Numbered from the stretch's first letter, positions 35,144-44,383 are shown. The stretch: DNA of 64,000 bases from Shimia sp. CNT1-13L.2 (GCF_024331145.1 NZ_JANDJO010000001.1:496001-560000), one strand, 5' to 3'. Notes: a model not told the origin generated them from the letters alone. Numbers and translations are program-made.

Positions 35144-35950
35144 TCAGCCTGCGGCGAGGTCGAGTTGATCTACATGCGCGGTGGCCAGACGGCCGCCATA
35201 CGTCTTGTCGAGGTTCTCTGCGGTAAAGGCCTCTGCCACCGAGCCTTCGGCAATTCTGCGGGTGTTGATCATGAACACGCGATCGAAATACTCGCTCACG
35301 GTTGAAAGGTCATGATGCACGGCCACAACGGTTTTTCCCTCGGCCTTGAGCCCTTTCAGAACATCAATGATCGCCTTTTCAGTCGCGGCATCCACCCCGG
35401 CAAAGGGCTCGTCCAGGAGGTAGAGATCGGCCCCCTGTGCAAGCGCACGCGCAAGGAACACGCGCTGTTGCTGTCCACCAGACAGCTGACCGATCTGGCG
35501 GTTGGCAAAATCCGCCATACCGACGCGATCCAGACAGTCCCGCGCCTTGTCCACGTGATGCTGGCGCACGCGACGCAGCAAACCAAGTTCGCGGTGCAAA
35601 CCCATCAATACGACGTCAATGACACGGGTCGGAAAATCCCAGTCAACGCTCGCCCGCTGGGGCACATAGGCAATGCGATTACGCTGGCCCTTCAGAGGCT
35701 TGCCAAAAATCATCACCCGTCCGGAAAGCGGTTTCACGATACCCAGAGCCGCCTTGAGCAAGGTGGATTTGCCCGCTCCGTTCGGACCGATGATCGCTGT
35801 CATGGAGCCTTCCGATACGGTCATGTCTACCGAGAAAACCACCGGCTTTTGACCATAAGACACCGTCATGCCACGCACGGCAAACGGGCTGGCTTCGACC
35901 TGGTCGAGATTGGGGGCAACGCCCTGATTGGCTGCAAGTTCGAGTGTCAT
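35144..35950 (-). CDS. sitB: Metal ABC transporter ATP-binding protein (SitB type)
   Basis: A 268-residue ABC ATPase: Walker A GPNGAGKST (about 54-62), Q-loop VPQRASVDWDFP, signature LSGGQQQRVFLARAL, Walker B LYLLDEPFAGVD and the switch His in VAVHHDLS. The WDFP segment after the Q-loop is typical of Mn/Zn transporters. It energises import together with the two permeases; gaps of 17 bases to the binding-protein gene and two to the permease show a tight operon. Confidence 0.88.
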   Translation of the reverse strand: MTLELAANQGVAPNLDQVEASPFAVRGMTVSYGQKPVVFSVDMTVSEGSMTAIIGPNGAGKSTLLKAALGIVKPLSGRVMIFGKPLKGQRNRIAYVPQRASVDWDFPTRVIDVVLMGLHRELGLLRRVRQHHVDKARDCLDRVGMADFANRQIGQLSGGQQQRVFLARALAQGADLYLLDEPFAGVDAATEKAIIDVLKGLKAEGKTVVAVHHDLSTVSEYFDRVFMINTRRIAEGSVAEAFTAENLDKTYGGRLATAHVDQLDLAAG

Positions 35951-35967
35951 CGTCTACCTAACCCGCT

Positions 35968-36930
35968 TCAAAACCCTGCCGACAACTTGCCGGCCATGCC
36001 ACGCGCCGGAGCTTCGCCGCCCAACGCCTGCGCAATAACGGTAGCGTTGTGATCGATCATGCCAAGGTAGGTGCCTTCATATGTGCCATCCCGGCCCATC
36101 GCATCCGAGAACAACTCGCCACCGATGATCACTTCATGGCCACGTGCAGCAGCGCCCTCGGTCAGCGCGCGAATACTGCGATCCGAAACCGAGCTTTCGA
36201 CAAAAACCGCACCGATGTTGCGCTCGACAAGGATATCGACCAACGCGCCGATCCGGTTAAGCCCGGCTTCGGATTGGGTCGAGATGCCTTGAATACCCAT
36301 GACCTCGAACCCGAAATCGCGACCGAAATAGCTAAAGGCGTCATGCGCTGTCACCAGCACGCGGGATTCCTGCGGTACAGTGGCAATCACACGCTCGGCA
36401 TAGGCCTGCAAGTCACCCAGTTCCTTCTGGAATGCAGCGGCATTCGCATGGAAGGCGTCCTTCATATCCGGACGTACGTCGCTCAGCACATCACGGACCT
36501 GATCAACGACTCCCGTCCAGAGATCAGGCACCATCCAAACGTGAGGATCGAACTTGTCATCATAGTCCGGGTGGCTGCGGAGTTTGCCGCGATCAAGCCC
36601 ATCCGTGACGGCATAGACAGTGCCACGCTTTTCCAGCTTGTGAAGAAACTCTTCCATCTGCGCTTCGAGATACAGACCGTGCCACAGCACGACATCCGCG
36701 CGCGTCATAGCAACGATATCTGAACGGGTCTGACGATAGGAATGGGGATCCACGCCGGGGCCCATCAAGCTCTGCACCTCGACCAGATCGCCACCCACCT
36801 GCCGCGCGGCGTCGGCAATCATGCCGGTTGTCGCAACAACCGTTAGCTTGTCGAGTGCAAAAGCGGGGCCTGCAAGGGTCACTGCCCCTGCGGCGCTGGC
36901 TGCCAGAAATCCACGGCGAGAGAATCGCAT
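35968..36930 (-). CDS. sitA: Periplasmic metal-binding protein (SitA/TroA type)
   Basis: A 320-residue cluster A-I solute-binding protein. An N-terminal export signal with SRRGFLAAS, of twin-arginine style, is followed by the mature start ALDKLTVV. The four metal ligands can be seen: His in VDPHSY, His in FDPHVWM, Glu in VFVESSVS and Asp in LFSDAMG, the His-His-Glu-Asp set of manganese/iron binding proteins. There is no long His-rich loop as in ZnuA, which argues against zinc. It is the first gene of the operon, behind a Fur/Mur-like palindrome; ATG at 36930 with AAGGAAGGA upstream. Confidence 0.87.
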   Translation of the reverse strand: MRFSRRGFLAASAAGAVTLAGPAFALDKLTVVATTGMIADAARQVGGDLVEVQSLMGPGVDPHSYRQTRSDIVAMTRADVVLWHGLYLEAQMEEFLHKLEKRGTVYAVTDGLDRGKLRSHPDYDDKFDPHVWMVPDLWTGVVDQVRDVLSDVRPDMKDAFHANAAAFQKELGDLQAYAERVIATVPQESRVLVTAHDAFSYFGRDFGFEVMGIQGISTQSEAGLNRIGALVDILVERNIGAVFVESSVSDRSIRALTEGAAARGHEVIIGGELFSDAMGRDGTYEGTYLGMIDHNATVIAQALGGEAPARGMAGKLSAGF

Positions 36931-36991
36931 CGTTGGTCCTTCCTTGTTCTGACAATGAATATGAGAGCCATTCGCAACAAAGTCAACGCAA

Positions 36992-37008
36992 TTGAGAATT
37001 ATTCTCAA
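36992..37008. promoter_or_regulatory. Fur/Mur-type palindromic box upstream of sitA
   Basis: TTGAGAATTATTCTCAA is a 17-base palindrome, perfect except for its centre, and lies 62-78 bases before the sitA ATG. It resembles the GAGAAT-type half-sites of Fur boxes. In rhizobia and Roseobacters the Fur homologue Mur represses sitABCD when manganese is sufficient, so this is the expected operator. Confidence 0.7.
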
Positions 37009-37115
37009 ATAACTTTTGACCAAATGGCCAAAATTTATGCAACGGGCGTCGCGGCAATCTTGCCAAGGCTGCGGCAGCATGACACGGTGGGGTCTGATCT
37101 GAACAGGGATGAGAC

Positions 37116-38108
37116 ATGCACACCCCGACAGCCACCTCCATGGAACACCAGTTGCCTCAAGCGGTTGAACCCCGCAATCCGGGCATGGAACTCGATCTTG
37201 ACTGGGTCCGCCGCGCGCAGGCCAATACCTCGGCGATCGAACGCCGGGCCAAAACGCTGCCCGGTCGCCGCTCTGTCAAGAAAGACTACCAGGCCGCATG
37301 GCTTTGCCGCGCCATTAGCTGCATCGACCTGACGACCTTGTCTGGCGATGACACCGAGGGGCGCGTTCAGCGCCTCTGCGCCAAGGCCAAACAGCCCGTC
37401 CGCGAAGACATCCTTGATGCGCTTGGCATGCAGGGTCTGACCACCGGCGCCATCTGTGTTTACCACGATATGATCCCGACCGCGGTCACGGCCCTTGAAG
37501 GCTCGGGCATTCCCGTCGCTGCCGTTTCCACGGGCTTTCCTGCGGGCCTGTCGCCATTCCATCTTCGGGTGGCCGAGATCGGCGAAAGCGTAAAGGCAGG
37601 GGCCGAGGAAATCGACATCGTCATTACCCGCCGCCATGTTCTGCAAGGAAACTGGCAGGCACTCTATGACGAGATGAAAGCCTTCCGCGAAGCCTGTGGA
37701 GATGCACACGTCAAGGCGATCCTTGCCACCGGAGAACTTGGCACCCTGCGCAACGTCGCGCGGGCCTCCCTTGTCTGCATGATGGCCGGTGCCGATTTCA
37801 TCAAGACATCCACTGGCAAGGAAAGCGTGAACGCCACCCTGCCCGTGTCGCTGGTGATGATCCGTGCCATCCGCGACTACTATGACCGGACCGGCTTCCG
37901 TGTCGGCTACAAACCTGCTGGCGGTATTTCCAAGGCCAAGGACGCGATCACCTATCTGTCTCTGATGAAAGACGAACTCGGCGACCGCTGGCTGCAACCC
38001 GACCTGTTCCGCTTTGGGGCCTCGTCGCTGCTCGGCGATATCGAACGCCAGTTGGAACACCACGTCACTGGCGCCTATTCCGCCGGATACCGCCACGCAA
38101 TGGCCTGA
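37116..38108 (+). CDS. deoC: Deoxyribose-phosphate aldolase
   Basis: A 330-residue DeoC that splits 2-deoxyribose 5-phosphate into glyceraldehyde 3-phosphate and acetaldehyde. The Schiff-base lysine lies in ADFIKTSTGK, with KPAGGI further on as the phosphate/second-lysine region and EEIDIVITRRHV as another signature. The first 70 residues are an extension compared with the E. coli enzyme (about 259) and resemble the longer bacterial/animal DERA form. It is followed after 13 bases by an ALDH16 gene, which could oxidise the acetaldehyde produced. Confidence 0.92.
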   Translation: MHTPTATSMEHQLPQAVEPRNPGMELDLDWVRRAQANTSAIERRAKTLPGRRSVKKDYQAAWLCRAISCIDLTTLSGDDTEGRVQRLCAKAKQPVREDILDALGMQGLTTGAICVYHDMIPTAVTALEGSGIPVAAVSTGFPAGLSPFHLRVAEIGESVKAGAEEIDIVITRRHVLQGNWQALYDEMKAFREACGDAHVKAILATGELGTLRNVARASLVCMMAGADFIKTSTGKESVNATLPVSLVMIRAIRDYYDRTGFRVGYKPAGGISKAKDAITYLSLMKDELGDRWLQPDLFRFGASSLLGDIERQLEHHVTGAYSAGYRHAMA

Positions 38109-38121
38109 CAGGACACAGACA

Positions 38122-40461
38122 ATGACCGTAAAAGAGATCTTTGACAGCATGGACTATGGCCCTGCCCCCGAAAGCGCCGGAGATGCGCTTGCGTGGATTG
38201 TCGATCAGGGGGCCAAGTTCGGCCACTTCATCAACGGCAGCTTCACCAAAGCCACGGACGATTTCCAAAGCCGCAACCCGGCCAATGGCGAAACCTTGGC
38301 AACGCTTTCCCAAGCCTCGCAGGATGACGTGAACGCCGCCGTTACGGCCGCACGCAAGGCGCAGGCAAAATGGGAGAAACTCGGCGGGCATGGCCGGGCA
38401 AAGTACCTCTATGCCATTTCGCGCCTGCTGCAGAAACACGCCCGCCTGTTTGCGGTGCTCGAAACCCTCGACAACGGAAAGCCGATCCGCGAAAGCCGTG
38501 ACATCGACATTCCGCTGGCGCAGCGGCATTTCTATTATCACGCAGGCATGGCGCAGCTGATGGACAGCGAACTGCCAGACCGCGTCGCCCTTGGTGTTTG
38601 CGGCCAGATCATCCCCTGGAACTTCCCGCTTCTGATGCTGGCATGGAAAATCGCGCCAGCGCTTGCGATGGGCAACACGGTGGTACTGAAACCCGCCGAA
38701 TACACCTCGCTGACGGCCCTGCTGTTTGCCGACATCTGCCGCCAGGCCGGCCTGCCGGATGGTGTTGTCAACATCGTGACGGGCGACGGTGCGGTGGGCG
38801 AGATGATCACCGCCCACGAAGACATCAACAAGATCGCCTTCACCGGCTCAACCGACGTGGGGCGTAAGATCCGCGAAGCGACCGCCGGAAGCGGAAAATC
38901 CCTGACGCTCGAACTGGGTGGAAAATCCCCCTACATCGTGTTCGACGATGCGGATATCGACAGCGCCATCGAAGGCCTTGTCGATGCAATCTGGTTCAAT
39001 CAGGGTCAGGTATGCTGCGCCGGTTCGCGCCTCTTGGTGCAGGAAGGCATCGCCGAAAAGTTCCACAGCAAGCTCAAGGCGCGCATGGACGGGTTGCGCC
39101 TTGGAAACCCGCTGGACAAGTGCATCGACGTGGGCGCGGTGGTCGATCCGGTCCAGCTGCAAACCATCACGGACATGGTCAACACCAATAGCGAAGGCGA
39201 AACCTATCATGCGGCCGTCGAGATGCCAGTCGAAGGCTGTTTCTATCCCCCGACCCTGATCACCGGGCTCGCGCCTTCGTCGCCTCTGATGCAAGAGGAA
39301 ATCTTTGGCCCCGTACTGGTGTCGACAACCTTCCGGACCCCGGACGAAGCCGTCGCCCTGGCCAACAACACGCGTTACGGGCTGGCCGCGTCCCTCTGGA
39401 CGGAGAATGTGAACCTTGCTCTGGACATCGCGCCCAAACTCGTGGCCGGCGTCGTCTGGGTGAACGCGACCAACCTGTTCGACGCTGCCGCAGGGTTTGG
39501 CGGCAAACGCGAGAGTGGGTTCGGGCGCGAAGGCGGCTGGGAAGGGCTGGCGGCCTATACCAAACCCCGAAAGGCCACCAAAGCGCTTGCCCCCATCGCG
39601 GGCTTCAAGGGCGACAAGGGGCCATCCGACCCGCTGGATCGTACTCCGAAACTCTATATCGGCGGCAAACAGGCACGTCCTGATGGCGGCTATTCACGAC
39701 CAATCTACGGCAAGTCCGGAAACCTGCTTGGCCAGGCGCCCATCGCCAATCGCAAAGACATTCGCAACGCGGTGGAAGCCGCACAGGCGGCCAAGGGCTG
39801 GGCCGGTACGACGGGCCACCTGCGGGCACAGATCCTCTACTACATCGCGGAAAACCTCTCGGCCCGCGCCGAAGAATTCGCGTCGCGTGTCAATGCCCTG
39901 ACCAACGCACGCAATGGCGCGCGGGAAGTCGAGGCGTCAATCCAGCGCCTGTTTTCGGCTGCGGCCTGGGCCGACAAATACGACGGTAAGGTTCACAATG
40001 TTCCGATCCGCGGTGTGGCCCTCGCGATGCGCGAACCCACTGGCGTGATCGGTGCCCTATGCCCGGACGATGCACCATTGCTGGGGCTGGTCTCGGTGAT
40101 GGCGCCGGCAATCGCGATGGGCAACCGTGTGATCCTCGCGGCGTCAGAGCCTTTCCCGCTGGCCGCCACAGATTTCTACCAGGTGCTTGATACGTCTGAT
40201 GTGCCTGCGGGCGTCGTCAACATCCTGACCGGTACCCATTCGGAACTCGCGTCAACGCTGGCAAGCCATCTGGACATCGATGCGGTCTGGTCCTTCTCGT
40301 CCACCAACCTGTCCGCCGAGATCGAGCGCGGCAGCGCAGGCAACCTCAAACGAACATGGGTCAACAACGGACAGACACCGGACTGGTTCGAAGACAACTC
40401 CCGGGCCTTTCTTGAGGCCAGCACCGAGATCAAGAACATCTGGGTGCCTTACGGAGAGTAA
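38122..40461 (+). CDS. Two-domain aldehyde dehydrogenase (ALDH16 family)
   Basis: A 779-residue protein. The N-terminal ALDH (about 1-500) has the full active site: PWNFPLLMLAWK, the Glu of LELGGKSP, and catalytic Cys298 in GQVCCAGSR. The C-terminal part (about 515-775) is a second ALDH superfamily domain that keeps much of the coenzyme-domain pattern (EPTGVIGALCPDDAP) but has no catalytic cysteine loop, as expected for ALDH16. Such enzymes form unusual dimers; a bacterial ALDH16 from a Roseobacter relative (Loktanella) has been studied structurally. It is in an operon with deoC, so the likely role is aldehyde removal during deoxynucleoside use. Confidence 0.9.
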   Translation: MTVKEIFDSMDYGPAPESAGDALAWIVDQGAKFGHFINGSFTKATDDFQSRNPANGETLATLSQASQDDVNAAVTAARKAQAKWEKLGGHGRAKYLYAISRLLQKHARLFAVLETLDNGKPIRESRDIDIPLAQRHFYYHAGMAQLMDSELPDRVALGVCGQIIPWNFPLLMLAWKIAPALAMGNTVVLKPAEYTSLTALLFADICRQAGLPDGVVNIVTGDGAVGEMITAHEDINKIAFTGSTDVGRKIREATAGSGKSLTLELGGKSPYIVFDDADIDSAIEGLVDAIWFNQGQVCCAGSRLLVQEGIAEKFHSKLKARMDGLRLGNPLDKCIDVGAVVDPVQLQTITDMVNTNSEGETYHAAVEMPVEGCFYPPTLITGLAPSSPLMQEEIFGPVLVSTTFRTPDEAVALANNTRYGLAASLWTENVNLALDIAPKLVAGVVWVNATNLFDAAAGFGGKRESGFGREGGWEGLAAYTKPRKATKALAPIAGFKGDKGPSDPLDRTPKLYIGGKQARPDGGYSRPIYGKSGNLLGQAPIANRKDIRNAVEAAQAAKGWAGTTGHLRAQILYYIAENLSARAEEFASRVNALTNARNGAREVEASIQRLFSAAAWADKYDGKVHNVPIRGVALAMREPTGVIGALCPDDAPLLGLVSVMAPAIAMGNRVILAASEPFPLAATDFYQVLDTSDVPAGVVNILTGTHSELASTLASHLDIDAVWSFSSTNLSAEIERGSAGNLKRTWVNNGQTPDWFEDNSRAFLEASTEIKNIWVPYGE

Positions 40462-40466
40462 ACAAA

Positions 40467-40496
40467 AAGGCGCTCCAACCGGAGCGCCTTTTCTTT
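40467..40496 (+). terminator. Rho-independent terminator after deoC-ALDH16
   Basis: A perfect 10-bp stem AAGGCGCTCC/GGAGCGCCTT (40467-40476 with 40481-40490) with an AACC loop and a TTTCTTT tail, six bases after the stop. The A run before the stem makes it usable for the convergent M16 gene too. Confidence 0.85.
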
Positions 40497-40512
40497 CCGG
40501 ATACCTGTAACC

Positions 40513-41811
40513 TCAGACGCCTTCCGGCTTACCCACGATCACGAAATGCAGGTCTTCCGGCCTCAGCAACTCTGACGCCACGCGATTGACATCTTCCAGG
40601 GTCACGGCGTTCACCTTGTCATTTCGGGTTTCGATATAGTCGATCGGAAGATCGTCCATCTGCATCCCCACCATGATCCGCGCAATCGACCCATTGCCGT
40701 CAAAACGCAGGGGATAGGCCCCCGTCAGCAAAGCCTTGGCCTTGGCAAGCTCTTCCTCGGTCACGCCGTCCTTGGCGATATGAGCCCATTCCGACCGGAT
40801 AACATCTACCGCTTCGGAAATACGGTCATTGGCCGAAGACACCGAACCGATGTACAGCGCCGCATGGTCTTTGGGAGCGAGATAGGAATAGACCCCATAG
40901 GTCAGGCCGCGTTTCACACGAACTTCTTCCATCAGGCGACTTTCAAACCCTCCGCCTCCCAGAATGACATTCAGGACATAGGCGGCAAAGAAATCATCAT
41001 CGTGACGGTCAATGCCTTCATGACCGAACAGCGCCACCGATTGGGGGGTGTCGAACTCAACGACCGTTGTGCCACCTTTCAGCATCAACTCTGCCTGAAC
41101 CGGCATTTTGGCACCCTCTGCGGGCAGTTCGCCCAGAAGATCGTCAAGCAGAAACCCAAGTTCCTCGGCGGTGATATCGCCGACCGCCGAAACAAACAAA
41201 CGATCACGCGCCATGGCCCCATCGTGTGCAGCAATGATATCTTCCCGCGTTAACGCGGCAACGCTTTCCTGGGTGCCTGCGTATTGCGATCCATAAGGGT
41301 GTTCGCCAAAGGCCAGCGCGTCAAACGACCGACTTGCGATTTCGTCGGGGTCTTTTTCGCTTGATCGGATGGACGCCAGAACCTGAGCACGTACACGTTC
41401 AACCGCCTGAGGATCAAAGCGCGGCTCAACAATGGACGACCGCAAGAGCTGAACGGCGGCGTCGCGGTTCTCTGTCAGGAAACGCGCGGATACCGACAGG
41501 GTATCGTCGCCGACATCATAGCTGAACTGCGCAGCAAGCGCTTCGGTGGCCTCGGCAAAGCCCTGACTGTCAAGATCGCCCGCCCCTTCTTCCAGAAGGC
41601 CGACCATCAGGTTCGTCGCCCCTCGCTTGCCCGGAGCATCGAGAGAGGCCCCGCCCTTGAAGCGCACTTCCAGAGCAACAAACGGGATCGACGGCTCTTC
41701 CACCAACCATGCCTTGATTCCGCCTGGCGAGGTAACTTCTTTGATTTCCACGCCCGCCTGAACCGGCAGCGCGAAGACGATCACAAGGATTGCAGATAGG
41801 AAACGGATCAT
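40513..41811 (-). CDS. M16 family peptidase-like protein lacking the zinc motif
   Basis: A 432-residue secreted or periplasmic protein with a signal peptide (about 1-19, MIRFLSAILVIVFALPVQA). The fold is M16, but the HxxEH zinc motif is replaced (ATNLMVGLLEEGAG at the matching place), so it is a non-catalytic partner. Bacterial M16 enzymes often come as an active and an inactive subunit; the active one is encoded directly upstream with a four-base overlap. YGVYSYLAPKDHAALYIGSV is the conserved C-terminal M16 region. Confidence 0.87.
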   Translation of the reverse strand: MIRFLSAILVIVFALPVQAGVEIKEVTSPGGIKAWLVEEPSIPFVALEVRFKGGASLDAPGKRGATNLMVGLLEEGAGDLDSQGFAEATEALAAQFSYDVGDDTLSVSARFLTENRDAAVQLLRSSIVEPRFDPQAVERVRAQVLASIRSSEKDPDEIASRSFDALAFGEHPYGSQYAGTQESVAALTREDIIAAHDGAMARDRLFVSAVGDITAEELGFLLDDLLGELPAEGAKMPVQAELMLKGGTTVVEFDTPQSVALFGHEGIDRHDDDFFAAYVLNVILGGGGFESRLMEEVRVKRGLTYGVYSYLAPKDHAALYIGSVSSANDRISEAVDVIRSEWAHIAKDGVTEEELAKAKALLTGAYPLRFDGNGSIARIMVGMQMDDLPIDYIETRNDKVNAVTLEDVNRVASELLRPEDLHFVIVGKPEGV

Positions 41812-43148
41812 TGGCTCACCTCCACGTTTTCAGGCGCTTTCAGCCAACCAGTGACCGAAGTTTTGCGATTGAACACCTGCTTGGCAGCGGAAATTATGTC
41901 GTCTTCCGTCACGGCTTGCAGAATGTCTGGCCATGCTTGCACATCCGAGATCGTTAGACCGGACGTCAGCGCCGCACCATAGCGATTGGCCAAGCTATCG
42001 ACGCTGTCGCGCGCATAGATCTGCGAGGCCCGCAGCTGCATCTTGATCCGCTCAAGGTGGTCCCGATCCACACCCTCTTCGAGGAACTCTGCAATTGCCG
42101 CGTCCATGGCATCTTCTGCGTCCTGAAGGCTGACGCCCTGGGAGGGAACGATGGTCAGATCGAAGGTCGTATCATCCAGGGATGTCCCGCGATACCAAGC
42201 GCCGGTATAGACCGCGACCTGTTGTTCAAACTGCAACTTTTCCGTCAGGACTGATGTGGTTCCCCCGCCAAGAACTTCGGCGAGGATCGTCAGGGCCGCA
42301 GCGGTTTCTTGGTTTCCGGGGTCCCGTTCAGGCGCAAGGTAGGACCGTGTCACATAAGGCTGGGCCACGCGCGGATCTTCGAACACCATCCGACGGGCAG
42401 AGGTTTGCGGCGGCTCTTGCGAACGCGCGCGCGGCTCAAGCTCGGGATTGGGCGGGATTTTTCCATAGTAGGTGTTTGCCAATTCCAGTACCGCGTCGGG
42501 TTCGACATCGCCCGCGACAACAAGCACGGCATTGTTCGGCGCATAGTACGTCTCGTAGAACGACAGCGCATCCTCAAGCGACAGGTTTACCATTTCGTGC
42601 CGCCAGCCGATGATCGGCACGCCATACCGATGGTTCAGGTACTGCGCGGCATTGAGTTGCTCGCGCATCAGCGCACCCGGACTGTTCTCGGTACGTTGGT
42701 TCCGCTCTTCGATGATAACATCCCGCTCCGTCAGGATTTCCGCCTCACCAAGCTGAAGATTGACCATGCGATCGCTTTCCATCTGCATCATCAACTCGAG
42801 CCGGTCAGCCGCCACGCGTTGAAAGTAGGCCGTGTAATCATAACTCGTGAAGGCGTTGTCGCGACCGCCGTTTGCTGCCACCGTGGCCGAGAACTCTCCC
42901 GGCTCAAGGGTCTTTGTACCCTTGAAAAGCAGGTGTTCGAGAAAGTGAGCAATTCCGGATGATCCGGCAGGCTCGTCCGCTGATCCTGCACGATACCAGA
43001 CCATGTGCGTCACCACGGGTGCGCGGTGGTCTTCGATGACAACCACCTGCATACCGTTGTCGAGGACAAAGTCAGTTACGGTGTCTTCAGCTTTCAGAGG
43101 CGCGGCCGCCAATAAAATCGCACCGGCCAAAGCGAACAAACGCTTCAT
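41808..43148 (-). CDS. M16 family zinc peptidase (active subunit)
   Basis: A 446-residue periplasmic peptidase with a signal peptide (about 1-20). The inverted zinc motif is His68-x2-Glu71-His72 in AHFLEH, with the third ligand in VIIEERN near residue 148. It resembles insulinase/PqqL-type proteins that degrade small peptides. The ATG at 43148 (MKRLFALAG) is preferred over a GTG at 43172 because GGGAG lies just upstream and the signal peptide then has a normal n-region. It pairs with the inactive subunit encoded downstream. Confidence 0.9.
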   Translation of the reverse strand: MKRLFALAGAILLAAAPLKAEDTVTDFVLDNGMQVVVIEDHRAPVVTHMVWYRAGSADEPAGSSGIAHFLEHLLFKGTKTLEPGEFSATVAANGGRDNAFTSYDYTAYFQRVAADRLELMMQMESDRMVNLQLGEAEILTERDVIIEERNQRTENSPGALMREQLNAAQYLNHRYGVPIIGWRHEMVNLSLEDALSFYETYYAPNNAVLVVAGDVEPDAVLELANTYYGKIPPNPELEPRARSQEPPQTSARRMVFEDPRVAQPYVTRSYLAPERDPGNQETAAALTILAEVLGGGTTSVLTEKLQFEQQVAVYTGAWYRGTSLDDTTFDLTIVPSQGVSLQDAEDAMDAAIAEFLEEGVDRDHLERIKMQLRASQIYARDSVDSLANRYGAALTSGLTISDVQAWPDILQAVTEDDIISAAKQVFNRKTSVTGWLKAPENVEVSQ

Positions 43149-43191
43149 CAGAGTTCTCCCCGAAAATTTCACACGTCACAAATAATAGTTA

Positions 43192-43207
43192 CGCCCGCAA
43201 CCGGGCG
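43192..43207 (-). terminator. Weak hairpin between bamF and the M16 genes
   Basis: CGCCCG (43192-43197) and CGGGCG (43202-43207) form a 6-bp stem with a CAAC loop. On the minus strand a moderately T-rich stretch follows. It could end part of the bamF transcription before the M16 pair. Confidence 0.35.
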
Positions 43208-43242
43208 CTTCAAGGGGCAAGCCAGCAGTGTAACGAAAACGT

Positions 43243-43758
43243 TTAGTTCTTGGGAGGAGCGGCAGGTGTCTTCGCACCGCCCAACCGCCAACGCCGCTGC
43301 TCGCGATATTGGTCGAGGTGCTGGTCATCGTAGATTTCGTTGTAACGATCCGTTGGTACAATACGGATGTTAGCGAAACGCCCTCTGCGCTCACGAAAGT
43401 CTTCGTCCTCGGCGGCCGTGACGGCACGAATGTCTGCTTGACGCCCCTTGCGCGCCGCATAGTTCACCATCGCAGCATCTGCGCTGGAAGGCGCGCCGGC
43501 CTGGGTCGCAGAGCGTTTGCCACCCAACGCGGCAACCGCATCCCCCACAGGATCGACATCGGTGAGGTTTTCTCCACCCGGAGTAGGCGCAGGAAGTTCG
43601 GCATAGTTCTCTGGCGCAGACAGGGGCTTGGACGGTACGATACGGAACTCGTCCGGGCCCTCGCCATTAGAGCTCAGGATGCGAATACCGCTTTCGCTGC
43701 CTGCGCAGCCCGCAACCGCAACGGCCAACCCGAAAATCACAACCTGCGACAATCGCAT
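43243..43758 (-). CDS. DUF3035 lipoprotein, BamF-type subunit
   Basis: A 171-residue outer-membrane lipoprotein: signal peptide with the lipobox VAGC (Cys18), then a low-complexity periplasmic chain with the DUF3035 pattern PDEFRIVPSKPLSAPENYAELP-like segment at about 37-55. In Caulobacter the family member BamF is part of the beta-barrel assembly machine, where alphaproteobacteria lack BamC. It is downstream of lspA, the lipoprotein signal peptidase that would mature it, with a 50-base gap. Confidence 0.82.
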   Translation of the reverse strand: MRLSQVVIFGLAVAVAGCAGSESGIRILSSNGEGPDEFRIVPSKPLSAPENYAELPAPTPGGENLTDVDPVGDAVAALGGKRSATQAGAPSSADAAMVNYAARKGRQADIRAVTAAEDEDFRERRGRFANIRIVPTDRYNEIYDDQHLDQYREQRRWRLGGAKTPAAPPKN

Positions 43759-43808
43759 GAGTCTACTCCTCTAACCTTGCCCGCTTTTATCCGATTGCTT
43801 CGGCGGCG

Positions 43809-44279
43809 TCACCTAGGCTTTTTCGAGCCCCCAAAAAATGCCAAGCCAATGGCGCCAGCAAAGATCCAGACATCTGCGAGATTAAAGGCAAACGGGTTTT
43901 GAATGCCGCAGCAGGACATGTTCAGGAAATCGGCGACCGCGCCATAGATCAGGCGATCAACCACGTTTCCGATGGCCCCGCCAATCAACATCCCGGCAGC
44001 GAACAGCCCCATCCGCCCCGGTGGATCACGCCGCACCCAGAACAGCACAAAGCCGACAATCGCCACCGCAATTGCAATCAGAACCCAGCGGGCGGCGTCA
44101 GATCCGTTTGAAAACAGGCCAAAGTTCACACCTTCGTTCCACGCCATCGCAAAGCGCAGGAATGGTGGGAAGACATCCATCCTGCCCACTTCGATCAAGT
44201 TCAAGTAGTGAACTACGAAGTATTTGCTGGCCTGATCGGTCAGAAATGCCCAAAAACCGGCCCAGAACACCAGACGCAT
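43809..44279 (-). CDS. lspA: Lipoprotein signal peptidase
   Basis: A 156-residue inner-membrane aspartic peptidase that cuts prolipoprotein signal peptides. Four transmembrane helices are evident; the catalytic aspartates are Asp108 in NVVDRL and Asp136 in NLADVW, and WNEGVNFGLF (48-57) is the conserved periplasmic segment. The ATG at 44279 has AGAAGGGG upstream; an in-frame start at 44363 would add 28 polar residues and is rejected. Confidence 0.93.
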   Translation of the reverse strand: MRLVFWAGFWAFLTDQASKYFVVHYLNLIEVGRMDVFPPFLRFAMAWNEGVNFGLFSNGSDAARWVLIAIAVAIVGFVLFWVRRDPPGRMGLFAAGMLIGGAIGNVVDRLIYGAVADFLNMSCCGIQNPFAFNLADVWIFAGAIGLAFFGGSKKPR

Positions 44280-44336
44280 GGATCGCCCCTTCTGCCTTTC
44301 TGCGTTTGTTTTATGTTTCAGGGCCTTGCCTGAAGT

Positions 44337-44373
44337 CTCCGCCCCGGCACGCGCAGATCGCACCGGGGCGGAG
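44337..44373 (-). terminator. Long-stem hairpin after purH
   Basis: A perfect 11-bp stem CTCCGCCCCGG/CCGGGGCGGAG (44337-44347 with 44363-44373, 15-base loop) starts 11 bases beyond the purH stop. No T run follows, so it may be factor-dependent or only pause polymerase before lspA. Confidence 0.45.
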
Positions 44374-44383
44374 AAAGGGTGTC

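Noticed and set aside
35513-35530. Possible third copy of the ATACCGACG repeat inside sitB
   Set aside because: Only about ten bases match and they are within conserved coding sequence; no tandem core is present.
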